A stretch of DNA of 64,000 nucleotides from Sipunculus nudus (taxonomy: Eukaryota > Annelida > Sipuncula > Golfingiida > Sipunculidae): positions 32,476,901-32,540,900 of the forward strand of contig CM049317.1 in assembly GCA_026874595.1 (NCBI GenBank). Reading direction: 5' to 3'. Below the pieces are notes generated by a model. The model ran no database searches, was not told where the DNA came from, and was given only the letters and a program-made list of their open reading frames with translations. Positions 47,326 through 60,006 of the stretch are shown piece by piece (position 1 is the first letter of the stretch; each line of letters starts with the position of its first letter). Made by a program: the position numbers and the translations under genes.

Positions 47326-48215
47326 AAAGGACCGGCTAAAATAGTTGGAAAAGTCCCTCCGGAAAGGTCGGTTTATAACAGATGTGGTAATTTCTAGTAC
47401 CTGCAACGTATTCCAAAAGCTGGAATCACATTTAATAGCTGATTTTTCCTGATGGCATGAGGCATAAAAATAAAGAAGACTGACATAAAGTGGTTCCTTC
47501 TTTTAAGTAATATATCTTCAATAGGCAGGAATAAACACTTTATTGCAAATCCCTTGTATCCACTTATAATGATAGTGTATACAGGAGAAACTGGATTCCA
47601 AGTGTTCTTCATACCCACAGCCGTAGATGATTGTTCATCACGTGACGGATAAGTTATACCTTACTGTGTGCCTTTTCTTTACCAGAATATTTCTTGAAAT
47701 ATAGAGATAAAATAAACTTCATTGACTGCGATGGTTGATTTGTGGAATAAATATATGTTTCTGTATACTGAGTTTTTTAAAGTAATGTCGCTCTCTGAAA
47801 AGGGCAGCTCTACATTTGCTGAAGCTGCAACAACGCCACATTCGATTCTTGTTAGGCGATTGTCACTATATCTAAGCATTACGATGTATATCAGATCTTA
47901 CATCAGTTTGGAACTGATAGTTTCTGGACGGCCTTAATTCTAAAAGGCCTTAATTCCAAACAGAGAGTCGAAGATTTTTTTTTCTCTCGAAAAACACACA
48001 CAGGACCCTGAAGATAGTCATAAAACAATCAACCAATAATTGTATCCGCCAAAACAAAGTTTTTCGGATACTATGTTTTGACCTGGTTCCGCCGCCGCCG
48101 CTGACGCCGCCGCCGCGTTCGTTTCCGGAATAGAACTCCATTGAACAGATTTTTCCGAAACTTTACACCATTATCGGGTCATATATGAACTGGTGCCAAT
48201 CTATTTTACGTTGAC
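47326..48215. other. No gene seen; (GCC)n-like tract at 48089-48117
   Basis: AT-rich, with a short direct duplication of 'ggccttaattc' near 47932-47957 and a CG-rich imperfect CCG triplet run. No gene. Confidence 0.5.
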
Positions 48216-49215
48216 CTCTGACCTTATCTCTCTCCAGTGCGTCCATCTGTGCGTCTGTTTTAACCCATTAACCCACATATCTTTGGACTCGTTTGACCAA
48301 TCAGGCTACAAATTTCACACAAATATAGCCCTTGGATAGCTTTATAACAAACCCTAAAATGGTGGCGCCACCTTCAACAATTTTTGCACAGCGTCCATCT
48401 GTTCATCAGCCTTAGTATAAAATCACTCAAATCTCTGCCGTGGTTGGACTTATCGACCTGAAATTTTTCATGTGTATTCATCATGGATAGCTTTCTCGAT
48501 TTTATGATAAATGGCGCCACCTACATTCACGTTCAGGCTGCAGACATCCAGGCATATATCTCAGGACTGATTTGACGTATCCTCCTACAATTTTGCATTT
48601 TTTTAGATCTCATATAGCTATTTATCAGACGCAAATCTGGTGGCACCACCTGCAACCATTATTGCACAACGTTCAGCTGTTTATCTGAACTGAGATAAAC
48701 TCACTCATATCTCGGCAGAAGTTTGACTCAACTGCCTGAAATTTTTCATGTAAATACATCATGGATTTCATTTTGGATTTTGTGGCAGATGGCGCCACCT
48801 ACATTATGTTTACGCTGCAGACATCCATGCTAATATCTCAGGACTGGTAAGACGTACCCCCCTGAAATTATGCATGTGTATAGATCTCACATGGTTCTTT
48901 ATCATACACAAAATTGGTGGCGCCACCTGCAACCATTTTTTGCACAGCGTCATTCTGTTTGTCTCCTGTGAGATAAAAACTCATATACAAGCAGTGGTTT
49001 GACTTATGTGCCTACAATTTTGCGTATGTGTACAACTTGGATAGCTTTCTCGATTTTGTGGCAGATAGCGCCACCTACATACACATTTCAGCTGCATCCT
49101 AATATGCAACACACCTCGCTCTATTTCCCCTTGCCACTCGATCCATGCCTCACTTCACCCCTCCACCTCTGATTTCGGCGGATACACGTAGTCGCTTGTC
49201 GACTACCCGTATTCT
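48216..49215 (-). repeat. R1 repeat copy 3, 5' half, inverted
   Basis: Reverse complement of the 18.1-19.3 kb array. Its outer edge at 49187-49215 ('gtagtcgcttgtcgactacc') matches the R1 5' end at 18103-18140. GGTGGCGCCACC or close variants occur near 48361, 48510, 48641, 48790, 48916 and 49068, i.e. every 125-155 bp. The second array and GGACGG tail are absent, so the copy is truncated. Confidence 0.8.
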
Positions 49216-50698
49216 AGATGATTGTTGTTTTTACTAATTTATTCATGGGCAAGGCAACCGCCTCGGGGGGAAATACACAGAATTCACTGACAGACATATT
49301 TTATGAATGTAGATGAAATAAACCAGGAGGACACTGGTTCCGTCATCGATGATTCCTTATGACTGGCTTGGAATTTTTAATACATGAAGAATTCTAAGTG
49401 GTTTGCTTAAATTTATAACTTGTTATAAAGTTTATTTGTCTTTGCAATAGTTTATAATAAAGTTTTCGTTTCTAAATTTATCCGGTCCGATTTTGCTGAC
49501 GTTATTTAGGTTCGCTAAATTAATTAACGTCAAGGTGTTTCATAATCTGTTTGGGATGGCCCCAGCTGTCCCGTTCCTAAAACCAGTCGTTTAGGAGTAT
49601 AGAAACAGGTAAACACTGACGTTGTCTAGACATGCCTGATTAAATATAAAATTTAATTTGTCTTGAGCATGAATGATTAAAAGAAGTAAGAGTAAATGCT
49701 TGTTGAAAGGTCAGATTCTTAGGTTTTTCCAAAGTGTTAATTTCAAATTTAATTTCAGATTGTGTTATTTGATCACTTTTTTCAAGTATTTAGTCACTGG
49801 GGTTCCCTCTGATGAAAAGCATATTCGCTACTAAATAGATGATGAGTACGCTGTGTTAATCTTTTTGTACAATATTTATAGTTTTAATATAAGCATAAGT
49901 AAGCCGTTTCCCCTAAGACATGGCATGCTGTGCCGACCCACGGCCCAAACGACATGGATTCTCCCCTCATACGAGAACACATCACCCTCTGACAGCCCCT
50001 TAGTGATCATTATGCCAAAGGTGAAATACCGTGTCGGGTGAACATTTGGCATTTCCCACATACACCCACAGGCACTCGGAATAGGTATTATAAACACTTA
50101 TTTAAATAATCATTAACTTCATGGGTTATTCAATACATAATATTTCTTTGTGATTATACAGGGTAGTTAATCAGGCGACTATTGTGCCTGTGTCACATCT
50201 CTCAAGCTCAGTTGTCATACAGGCTAAATATCATGTGATAGTCTTTCAGGTATACTTTCTTATTAATATGCATTTTAAACCTCCGCCCGCGTGGAGTGGA
50301 GATTATTTCTACAACGATATTTGGGTATTTATTGGTTAATACATAAAAAGGGCTACAGGAATGCCTGAAATACTGTTTCGTTAACACGTACGAAAGAGTA
50401 ATATTAAATCATTAACCCGTTAACATTTTATTATAGTTGCATTTCATTCACACTAACGCACCCTCTTGGCGTTGGTTATATTTAACGCCCAGCCATTCCG
50501 CATCAGACCTCACGAAGAAATCGCCAGATTATGTCACAATCAACGGCAAATACTTTAACTTTTTTCTTCCCGTCGTAATGGTCTAAAAGTTCTGTACCAA
50601 AGCCAAAAAAATTGCGGTCCCCTGACCAGGCGATAAATGCGCACATGGTAAACATGATCCGCATTAAAAAAATATCTAATAGCTCCACTGTGCTTCAT
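49216..50698. other. No gene seen
   Basis: AT-rich; frames of 60-73 codons without motifs. Confidence 0.5.
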
Positions 50699-50883
50699 AC
50701 GGAGCCCGGGAGACGACATTGTGAAAAATATTTATTGATTCGTGCGCACGAATTACTAATCCGGGCGCACGAATTACTAATTCGTGGCCACGAATTACTT
50801 ATCCGTGCGCACGAATTACTAGGTGTGAAAAACAAATTTCCAAGGTGGAAAAAATATTTATTAATTCTTGCGCACGAATTACC
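50699..50883 (-). repeat. Palindromic 21-bp monomer array (copy 2)
   Basis: Opens with GGAGCCCGGGAGACGACAT (50701-50719). Four main monomers follow, centred on CGTGCGCACG or variants (CGTGGCCACG, CGGGCGCACG), then a linker 'aaatttccaaggtggaaa' and a last monomer ending at 50883. Reverse complement of the 52.4 kb copy. Confidence 0.9.
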
Positions 50884-51049
50884 AGCCAATGAGAAGCAAG
50901 CACACATCGTCTAGGCACAGGCTGGCAGTTCCAACAGGCACACACGGTTGTCAAAAAGGAGCCAAGCGCCTTCCGACAGTTCCGTGACTTCCTATCTTGG
51001 ATAATTCGGAACTCTGTATAAAGAAAGGACTTTAAGCGATACTTAAAGA

Positions 51050-52075
51050 ATATAAATATAAAACTCACAGACCCAGTAGCCGTGCATGGGGGAAAATTTC
51101 TAAGGCTTTCTCTGGTAAAAAACAACAACCTATCTTATCACTGTTGGGGCATAATGGGAACATTATTATAGATAAAGTCGATCAGGCTGAAATATTTAAC
51201 AGTTTTTTTGATTCACAAAGTAACTGCAGTTACAGTTCTCAACCGCCATTTGACGATGATGCTAAATTGCAAATTACTCATAAACTAGGTGAAATGAACT
51301 TCACAGAAACTGAGGTATCTCATGTCAAATTTTGGATTCGCTTTCCTGACAGGAACACATAAACATGATATGTTTGAAAGCCAATAAGCGTTTGGAAATT
51401 TTGAAAAAAATTATAAATTCCATTTCTCTATGGAAGTTTTAGATCATATATGTACAAATCATTAATACGTTTAGTACTGGAGTGTGGTGTTTTAATATTT
51501 AACAATTGTTCTGTCAGACAGATATACCAACTAGAGAGTATACAACGGAAAGCATGTTTAACATGTACTGGAGCGCTCTCGACTTCCAGCACTGGAGCTA
51601 TAATGGTTAAGTATAAAAATAAGAAGAGAGCTGGCTATACAATCCACACTTTATGAAATGATTAACGGACTAGCTCCAGATTATCTGCTAATATATTAAC
51701 TCAAACTCTGTCTCATGCTCAGCCCTATACAGTCCGCCCAAATTGCATTTGCTAAAGATACCGAGGTTCACACGGAAAGACTGTCGCTTTTCTTTCCTTT
51801 CAATTTTCTTATCTTTCCTTTCAATAGCCTGCAAACTTTGGAACAGTTTCCTATAATTCAGTCTACTTCAATAGATTCCTTTGAGGAAAATGTTCGTTAC
51901 TTTTTAAACCCTGCCTCTCGAGAAATATACAGTTATTATTGCGACAATCATCGTCAACATGAAATTATCCATGTTACCACTAGTTGCCAGTTACTTAAAT
52001 CAATACGTTTTTTTTTTTCAATTGGAAAGAATGATGGTTTTAATCTAACTGATATGTTCGATATGGACTGAGACG
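51050..52075 (+). mobile_element. 5'-truncated, internally deleted LINE fragment
   Basis: From about 51077 the frame reads SSRAWGKISKAFSGKK, then HNGNIIIDKVDQAEIFNSFF, the linker before the RT core in Jockey/CR1-like LINEs. It stops at 51361, having lost the catalytic core. From about 51373, KANKRLEILKKI and then YKSLIRLVLECGVLIFNNC, LESIQRKACLTCTGA and YEMINGLAPDYL give the segment after the core. PIIQSTSIDSFEENVRYFL near 51850-51905 gives the C terminus. Several frameshifts separate these pieces. No YxDD motif remains, so the element is dead. The 3' end probably lies before the (TA)n at 52157. Confidence 0.75.
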
Positions 52076-52154
52076 TTTATATTTGTTGTATTACGCCTAC
52101 CAGTAATAATATATGTATAAGTATCAGTGTATGTCAATCTGTATAAACGTATAT

Positions 52155-52156
<2 letters not shown>

Positions 52157-52197
<41 letters not shown>
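52157..52197. repeat. (TA)n microsatellite
   Basis: About 20 TA units. Confidence 0.95.
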
Positions 52198-52203
<6 letters not shown>

Positions 52204-52357
52204 CTTATCGTGTGTGTATATATGTGCACTTTTCCAATCTGATCATTTATATATACATATATACATTCATGTTAATTTTTCACTTTCTTTAAATTTATAT
52301 GCATATATATGAGAGCAGTTGCAGTAGCCTTATCGGCTACTTTGTTATCCTATTGAA

Positions 52358-52680
52358 ATAAATATTTTTCCACCTTGGAAATATATTTTTCACACCTAGT
52401 AATTCGTGCGCACGGATTAGTAATTCGTGGCCACGAATAAGTAATTCGTGCGAACGGATTAATAATTCGTGCGCACGGATGAGTAATTCGTGCGCACGAA
52501 TTACTAAATATTTTTTCCACCTTGGATATTTATTTTTTTCACACCGGGTATTCGTGCGCAAGTAATTCGTGCGCACGAATTAGTAATTCGTGGCCACGAA
52601 ATAGTAATTCGTGCGCACGGATTACTTATTCGTGCGCACGAATTAATAAATTTATTTTACGATGTCGTCTCCCGGGCTCC
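52358..52680 (+). repeat. Palindromic 21-bp monomer array (copy 3)
   Basis: Two linker segments ('tttttccaccttgga', 52366 and 52511) each followed by an array of about five monomers; the unit linker-plus-array is itself duplicated. Ends with ATGTCGTCTCCCGGGCTCC at 52662-52680, the complement of the start of copy 2. Confidence 0.9.
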
Positions 52681-53304
52681 CTAGCTTCACTTAGAAATAA
52701 TGCTTAAAATTAGTTTATTCAGAAAACAAGGACAAATACATTCAACAAGGTATGGATGATTACAATTTCAGGTCCCCTTTGATAGCGAAATAAAAGATAA
52801 CTTGACTCACGGTTGTCATGGGCCGATAGGCTGATAGGCTGATTCCCTGCAATGAGTGTCTTGACGAATTCGTCAAGCGAGAAAAAGATCACAGCCGAGC
52901 AGATCAAAGGGACAAACAGAGAGGTCTTAGCAGTCGTAAGGCAGAATAATTGAACATAATATTTCAAAAGCGGGTTTGTATAGAGCGGGTAATAGAACGG
53001 GAAATTAAGATACTAGATCTAATTTAGAATTTATAAAAATAAATCATCATGGAAACTCATGGAGTAATATACATGGGATGAATATACTTGGAACGGCATT
53101 AATCGGGTTATACGGAGGTATACCACAGGTATTCTGGTGACCTTTCTTATAATGCCGAGGGGAACTTCTGCTGCTTTAACTGAACTGTATATTTTATCGA
53201 CACAAATGTACGTTATGTTGATATGTTGATAAATCACGCTCAACTTATGTTAATAAGACCCCATGTAGGTCAAATGATCAAGAACAAGGTATTTCACGAA
53301 CTTT

Positions 53305-53341
<37 letters not shown>

Positions 53342-54496
53342 CCTATTATCTAAAAAAACTGATATTCATATGTGTCACAATAACCATGACATTCTATGTA
53401 TGGATTAACATAAATATTCCCCCTTATAACATTCAACACTCCATAAGCTAATAATACCAGAAACTAAGTTTTCACTACACGTTTAACCTCAAGGATCCAA
53501 GGTCAAGCCCAGTCTCAAGAATATGCAATTATATTAACATCTGTTTAAGACCATAACGAGACACCCGCTCTAATTGATCTAATTCTTGGCTCTGCTACAT
53601 CAGACCAACGAAAGCTTGTGTCGCATGTTCACAATTAAGCTGGATGTACATTGCGATACCATTGGTCGGACCACAATTCTTTGCCCTTAGCCAACGCTGG
53701 TGGTACGAATAGAACCCTGCTATAAAAAGCGGCAGTTGGTCCAAACAAAAGGTTTGGTATTCAGGCAATTTATTTTAATAATAAGTGTGGGAGAGTGGTG
53801 TTTTTAACCTTTTCCTGATGTTTCGATATGATCAGGGAAAAGCATGATAATAACATTTTTTTTTCTAAACTGGTAAAGCACTATGTAACATATGAAATCA
53901 TATCAAAATTATAGTATTATATCTTCTTGAAAGATATGTCCGAGTGGCTGGAGCTCAAAATTAGTAAGTTTCTATTGAAAATCAATTGACGCGCGCGGTG
54001 CCTGAGAACTTTTTATATTTTGTTTGGCCTTATATCCAGGGTGACCTTGGACGACAGCCGTGAGGAGTGTATACTGTCTGATTTGAACCGGTTTCTCAAA
54101 GTACGTTGTCTGTGATGCTTATGGACCAAGTGATAGACAGAACAATTTAGGTACCAGTATTGGTAATATAAACTGATTTTACAGGACGCAAGCACGCAGA
54201 CCCTCTCCGAGGTGGCTATTTATGGCCAGACAGCTTTGAAAAGGTATGTTCAATGATACTGCCGCAGACAACTGTCAGAAACAACAGAGGGTATGGAACA
54301 CAGTCTGTGAACGCCAGACTGACAGGACGTGATGCTGCCCCTCTTAGGAAACACATAAACCCATGTGATTTGCTGTTGGTGACTGGCATATATATATAGG
54401 ATGACAGTGGATTTGTAAATGAATCTGGAAATTTGACCTGCTGTCACTCAGATAACAGGTGTTTTGATGAGTGCATGCGTTATGAAGACTAACAAA
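52681..54496. other. No gene seen; (TA)n at 53307-53338
   Basis: No recognised coding frame. A CCAAT-like ATTGG (53660) and TATAAAAAG (53721) occur in promoter-like order but no transcript-like frame follows. Confidence 0.45.
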
Positions 54497-54498
54497 GT

Positions 54499-54529
<31 letters not shown>
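54497..54529. repeat. (GA)n microsatellite
   Basis: GA run with one AAA interruption. Confidence 0.95.
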
Positions 54530-55267
54530 TTTTTTTCCCTGTGCTCCTACGAAGTCGGGATTGAACATGAATGGTACTTTTCCCGCTCTCTGGCTTCATG
54601 GAGAGAAAGCTATGATTCAAATCAATATTTATATCTAGCGCGTAAGATGTGTTTCAGTACAGTGACCTGAATATGAAACTTGTTTATATTAATTAACATC
54701 AGATATCCTATACATACGTCCACATATGCAAATGCAAAATCGAAGAAAAAGTTGGAATGGCACCGACATCAGCCTGTTTTATATGTTATATTTGCTTTAA
54801 TGAGAACTATTTAAATTGTTTTCATACTCTACATAAATTCTAACATATATTTTTTTCCACGCGATCATATTTTAACCCTTAACTGTTTACAGGCCACTAA
54901 AGAGCACTCTAAATTGGCAACTAGAATGCCATGATATGTATGGATTCTGTCAGGACAAAAATATTGCATATTATTTTTAAGTTTCAATGATTTTCAATAA
55001 TCTTCAGCAAACCCTCTTAGTGGAAACTGTTGAAAAATTTATAAAGATACAAAAAAAGCTTGAAAAGATATTGCTATTAGTGTAAATTAAAATAGTGTCA
55101 AAATTTGTCGGAATTCTAAAATAAATGTAAACAGGAAAGGGTTAACATAAATCATTTTGTTTTGTATGGAAGAGATAACTCCCGGTCACTTAAAATACAG
55201 AATGTATCACCTTATTATTAAATGTGCAGGACACATGATTTTTTATATAATTCCAAAATCTGTATAT
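54530..55267. other. No gene seen
   Basis: AT-rich sequence, no motif. Confidence 0.5.
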
Positions 55268-55582
55268 AAACTGCTTTTTTCAGACACTTCTCTGTATAAT
55301 CTTCTTTTACTTCGGTAACCTATTTAATACTTTTATTTCGGTTGCCTGTACATATGAACGGCTTTTCTATCGGTTATCTCTACATTAGAACTGCTTTTAT
55401 TTGGGTCTCCTATATATAAACTGTTTTATTTCGGTCACCGGTATATATAAATGCTTTTATCCCCTTCACTTATTTATGAACAGCTTTAATTTCATTCACG
55501 GTTACATACTTTGAACTGCTTTTACTCCGACGGGCGCCTGCATAAATGAACGGGTGTTATTTCGATCATCTATATTTGAAGT
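55268..55582 (+). repeat. About 31-bp minisatellite, ten degenerate units
   Basis: Consensus GAACTGCTTTTATTTCGGTC followed by ACCTATATAT. Unit starts near 55268, 55357, 55388, 55418, 55449, 55478, 55514 and 55548; a few units between 55296 and 55357 are less clear. Confidence 0.8.
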
Positions 55583-57291
55583 GTCAGAGTTAATGAATAA
55601 AAATGTCGGAACTTCAATGATGTATTAACTGTGAGTAAACATTTGCACAAATCTTATTTGGAAAAGAAATAAGAAATCATATTTTATGTATAACATGTGC
55701 TCGCACCTAATACACCTTTTTTGTCCTGCTATAGGGTCGACTATATGAAAATTATTCTTTTTCTACACCTGCATGTTGTGTGGATGGTCGCAATAGTTAC
55801 GATTCTTCCCAAACAAACTCCTACAATTATGTTTTATGAAGTAATCATAAGGAAAATAATATATACACTCAAGACAATCAGGATAAAATCAAACAAAACT
55901 TTCCATTGACATTTAAATTAATAACTTTCGTGCAATTCGTTCTATCTCTCGCTGGAATAAATAAGTCGGAGCTTCCAAGCAATGAGGATTTACTTGTAGT
56001 TGAATGCAACAGAAATAAAGAAAATGAACGATTAAGAAAATAAGAAATTGCTTTGTATAACATTTATTGGTTGTTTAATTAAATTGAGCTTACAACAAAA
56101 TCCATTAACTTCAACCTTTGCACAGCGATTTTAATGACCACGGGATGCTAAAAGCCAATCAAATGACAGACATCAACAATTTATACTAAAATTATTATTA
56201 TTATTATTATTATTATTTTCTTTAATAGAGATAACTGTTGTTCTATTAATTTGTATCCATCCATATTTTACCAGTTATTTCGAGCGCCACAGAAAAGCCA
56301 TTTTAGAGGGTCGAATGTTTGTGGAAGGATACAGTTCATATTTTACTTTTACTGGTTCCAGCCGGACCGTGTCATGGGTTTAGTGGCTGTGGTTAAGAAG
56401 AAAAGTGGCCTCGTCCATAATGACAATTCTTGAAGGAAAATAGAAAGGTTTTTACCACATTAAAATCGGCCAATGTGGCGGCAGAGAGGAATATGTTTCG
56501 AAAGGGGGTCTGACTGTAACGAACAATATTGCTAGTGGGTATCAGTCAATATGATCAGGGGATTATAATAGACCTGGGTAAAAGGGTTCATTCACGCTTT
56601 TAATACTGCAATCGCACAATGATGATTCTTTTTAATTTTTTGAGCTTTTCTAGAAAAAAAAAAAGTCGTCTCAGGTCAGGTAAAAAGACCTATAGTTACT
56701 ACCGTGGCAGCCACATCCAAGGTTATACTGTAAAGGCTTTCATAGGTTTCAAATATTTTGTCCCTTTCAAACATTTATGTGTATAATTCCTACATGAGCA
56801 AACTTGAACTCTACATACACGCATTTCGATCATCCGCGTGTAGCGGCTTGTTATGACCAACCGGCAAATCATGGTAGACCTATATGCCGGCTGGTCAAAA
56901 TTACGCGAAAATGCAAGAAGATACGCATTTTTAGTAGCCGTTAGAAACTTAATAACAAACTGGAACGATATACTGGTGCACCTATTTATGCGCGATGAAA
57001 AATAAAATATAAAATCTACATCATCAGATAAAACTGTAGGAATGTTTGTTTGAAAATATTTTCGCCACCACAATTATTCCAATGTTTGACAGTTAAGACT
57101 TCTTTAGCACTGGAGCTCCGCTCAAGGTGCCCTAATATTTTTTTTCGAAATCATGCAATTCTAGTTGAACGTATATTTCTGATAAAATTCATAATATATT
57201 TGCCATCGGGGCGATTAAAATTGAGCTGTATTATTTTGTGAGCTGTATAAACTTATTTTGAATGTAAAACTAAATAGTTCATATAAATATG

Positions 57292-57298
<7 letters not shown>
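55583..57298. other. No gene seen; (TTA)n at 56190-56217
   Basis: AT-rich. A 116-codon minus frame at 56723-57073 is not recognised and is compatible with chance. Confidence 0.5.

Positions 57299-57326
<28 letters not shown>
57299..57326. repeat. (TA)n microsatellite
   Basis: TA run bordering SINE family 2, copy 2. Confidence 0.95.
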
Positions 57327-57327
<1 letters not shown>

Positions 57328-57330
<3 letters not shown>

Positions 57331-57575
57331 TTGCACGAATTATACAAATGGTTAAATGACTGTGTAAGCACTCGTCTTACAAAACTATTGTAATGAATCT
57401 ATTGCTAGCATGTGGTATTGTCTAGACGTGGAGGAAACCGAAAAAAACGGAGAAAACCACCACCCTGGGACGGGCCATTTCATCCAAACCTCATAGCCAC
57501 GTCGGGCATAAAACCCATGTCAACAGCGGAGAGAGCCGAGCGCTTTACCTCTTAACTGTCCAATCCCCATGTACG
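57328..57575 (-). mobile_element. tRNA-derived SINE, family 2 (copy 2, degraded)
   Basis: Shares 'gtggaggaaaccgaaaaaaa', 'cggagaaaaccaccac', 'cctcatagccac' and 'agcggagagagccgagcgct' with the 21.6 and 59.3 kb copies. Box B is degraded (complement of 'cataaaacccatg'). Confidence 0.6.
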
Positions 57576-59324
57576 TGGTGGTTAAACTTAATATAAATAG
57601 TTTGCATCAATAAAGCATTGTTGTGCGAATTACAATGCCTTTTGAAAGCAATGTCTTTTGAATCAAATTAGTTTTAACACAAAGTCATGTAAATAACACA
57701 TGAAAACAGGATGGCAAATCAGAATTTCATTTTTTATCTATGTAAAGTTAATAGCAGAATGATCACGCTATATACATTGCTTAAAGTCATGATGCCAAAC
57801 CAACAGTAAGTTCCTAGAGATGGCAAGATACCAACCCATCAACGCCATTAAAAAAGCCTAGTGCATGCTTATGGTACAGAGTGTCAATATAACACAAGTT
57901 CTACCGTCCAACAAATGCCATGGATGAACCGACCATTACAATGGAGGTTTCCATTCCTTCGTTTATTACAGGAGTTAATGTCCGCGAAAAAAAAATTATA
58001 GTAAGTTTTCTTTCTTTTTCAACCGTCTGCTATACTTCAGGTGGTGTGGGAGTATTAAATCTGTTGCGGGGAAGTCATTATTGCGCCTGTCCATTAACAC
58101 TGAAATAAAACAAATTTGTAGCGAACGTTAAAAGTCAATGTTTTATTTTGCCCTGTTTTGACTGATCCGCAGGAATACACTTCATACTTTTTAAAGTGCC
58201 GTCCCGCTTGATACATTCAAGTCCCGCCAAAACAATATATATTGCTTTATGAGATACAATGAACATCAAAGACACAATACGTCAGGAAATTTGGTTTAAT
58301 GACATCTGTAGTAGGGACATATTTTTTTACATTATATCAACTAGGAACGAGTGATGACCAAGTCAATGGCTGGTTCTTTATAACTATCCTGTCAGTGCTT
58401 GATACTATGGTTGCTACAAACATAACATTCTGTCGGTAACTGGCATTCCTATATTCTTTACACCGATTAGTAAACAAATAAGTTATCCTTCCCTAGAGCA
58501 ATTTCAACTATGTTTCTATAGTTTTTCACTGAATCGTATGTTCCTCTCTTGTTGTCGTTCCCTCTCATCGATGTAGCCGTGTATCGAAATAGAACATTGA
58601 CATCGTGTAATAAAATGGCCCCATTTTAAAACCGCCAATCCAGAATAATTACCAATTAGATATCACTCTCTACATAGAGTGTCTTCAGCCGCATTCAATA
58701 GGCATCAGATTAACTCCTTCGAGTTATTATTAATATTATAAATATGTTTGATAATAAATGATCAGGATATAAGGTTTGTAGCGGGTAACCAGCTAAAGTG
58801 GACATTTGTAAACAGGAATGCATAGCCTATGATTAAATTAAAACCATAAATTGTTTTACTAGTTACATTATGCATAATCCTGGCTATGTGGATATTTATA
58901 TAATTTAGAGATATATCTGTATACCCAAGCATTTCGTGATAAATAAAGACTAAATACACTAAGGAACCATGCGGTGACATGCGATGACGCACACATATCA
59001 TAACGTCATATTTCGATTTGGTAACCATTATATGACTGAAGCAATTTCCAAGGGCTAACAGTTCAAAAACAGAAGAAATTTAATTAGAAACATGACACTG
59101 ACCGAGCACCAACAAAAATCTTAAAACCGGTTTCTCTGATCATTCGTATTTTTATATTGCATTAAGTATCTACTTGTCTTGGTTTAACAGACTGAATTAT
59201 AATCTAGGTTGCAATTGTATTTTTTTAAACTGATAGAAATCGCAAATGTTCCGTGTTTCTTTATCTATGTTTAACCATTTACGCGTGTCGCATAAAAGAT
59301 AAATATAAACCTATTTATTTTACA
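57576..59324. other. No gene seen
   Basis: AT-rich; no motif in either strand. Confidence 0.5.
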
Positions 59325-59550
59325 TTGATTGTACAAATAGCTATTATAACTAATCAAGGCACTCTCCATGGCTCCGATGATACCGTTCGGAAGTCTCTAT
59401 GGGTGGAGGAACCCGGAGACCCCGGAGAAAACCAACGGCCTTGGACGTGCAACTACAACCCACTCTCATAGCCACACCGGGGGTCGAACCCATGCAGGTC
59501 GCCAGCGGAGAGAGCCAAGCGTTTTACCCCTCGACTGTCCAGATAATACC
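59325..59550 (-). mobile_element. tRNA-derived SINE, family 2 (copy 3, best preserved)
   Basis: In minus orientation a box-A-like TAAAACGCTTGG (about 59516-59527) is followed by box B GGGTTCGACCCCC (about 59478-59490). The core 'aggaacccggagacccc' and 'ggagaaaaccaacgg' lies further on. Order and spacing fit a tRNA-derived Pol III promoter driving the minus strand. Confidence 0.65.
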
Positions 59551-60006
59551 TTTACTCATCTAAAAACCTATAATGTGGACCTAACATATCCCAAAAGAAA
59601 TTAAATCATAAACACATTTTACCCAATGGTATATGACAATCATCGCGCGTGTAGCTTTATACAGGTACGTTCCCGAGGCAGCAAAAATCTTGCGCTTCTA
59701 TAGAAACTTCTGATTTTCCCGCTGCTGCTGCTTGATATAACCGTTTTAAGATAGAACTTAAACACCAGGTGACGGGTCGGTGTCTGCTGAAAAAACATCG
59801 TACGAATGATGTGGCTAGCAGGCAACCAAATGCCAATTAACTGTCAACAGGCAACATGGCTCAGCCAAAAGATGCGCTTCAAGCGCCGCTTGATGACAGA
59901 TTTATGGTTACCCCAAGTAAATAATAGGTCCAATTTTGCTCCCTCTGCGTTCTCGCAGCATCGACCCATTATGACATTAAGACTATATTAGCGTAGCCAT
60001 GTATCC
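59551..60006. other. No gene seen
   Basis: Short frames only. Confidence 0.5.

Noticed and set aside
53660-53750. Promoter with CCAAT and TATAAAAAG
   Set aside because: Order is promoter-like, but no coding frame or exon follows and such words are frequent in AT-rich DNA.
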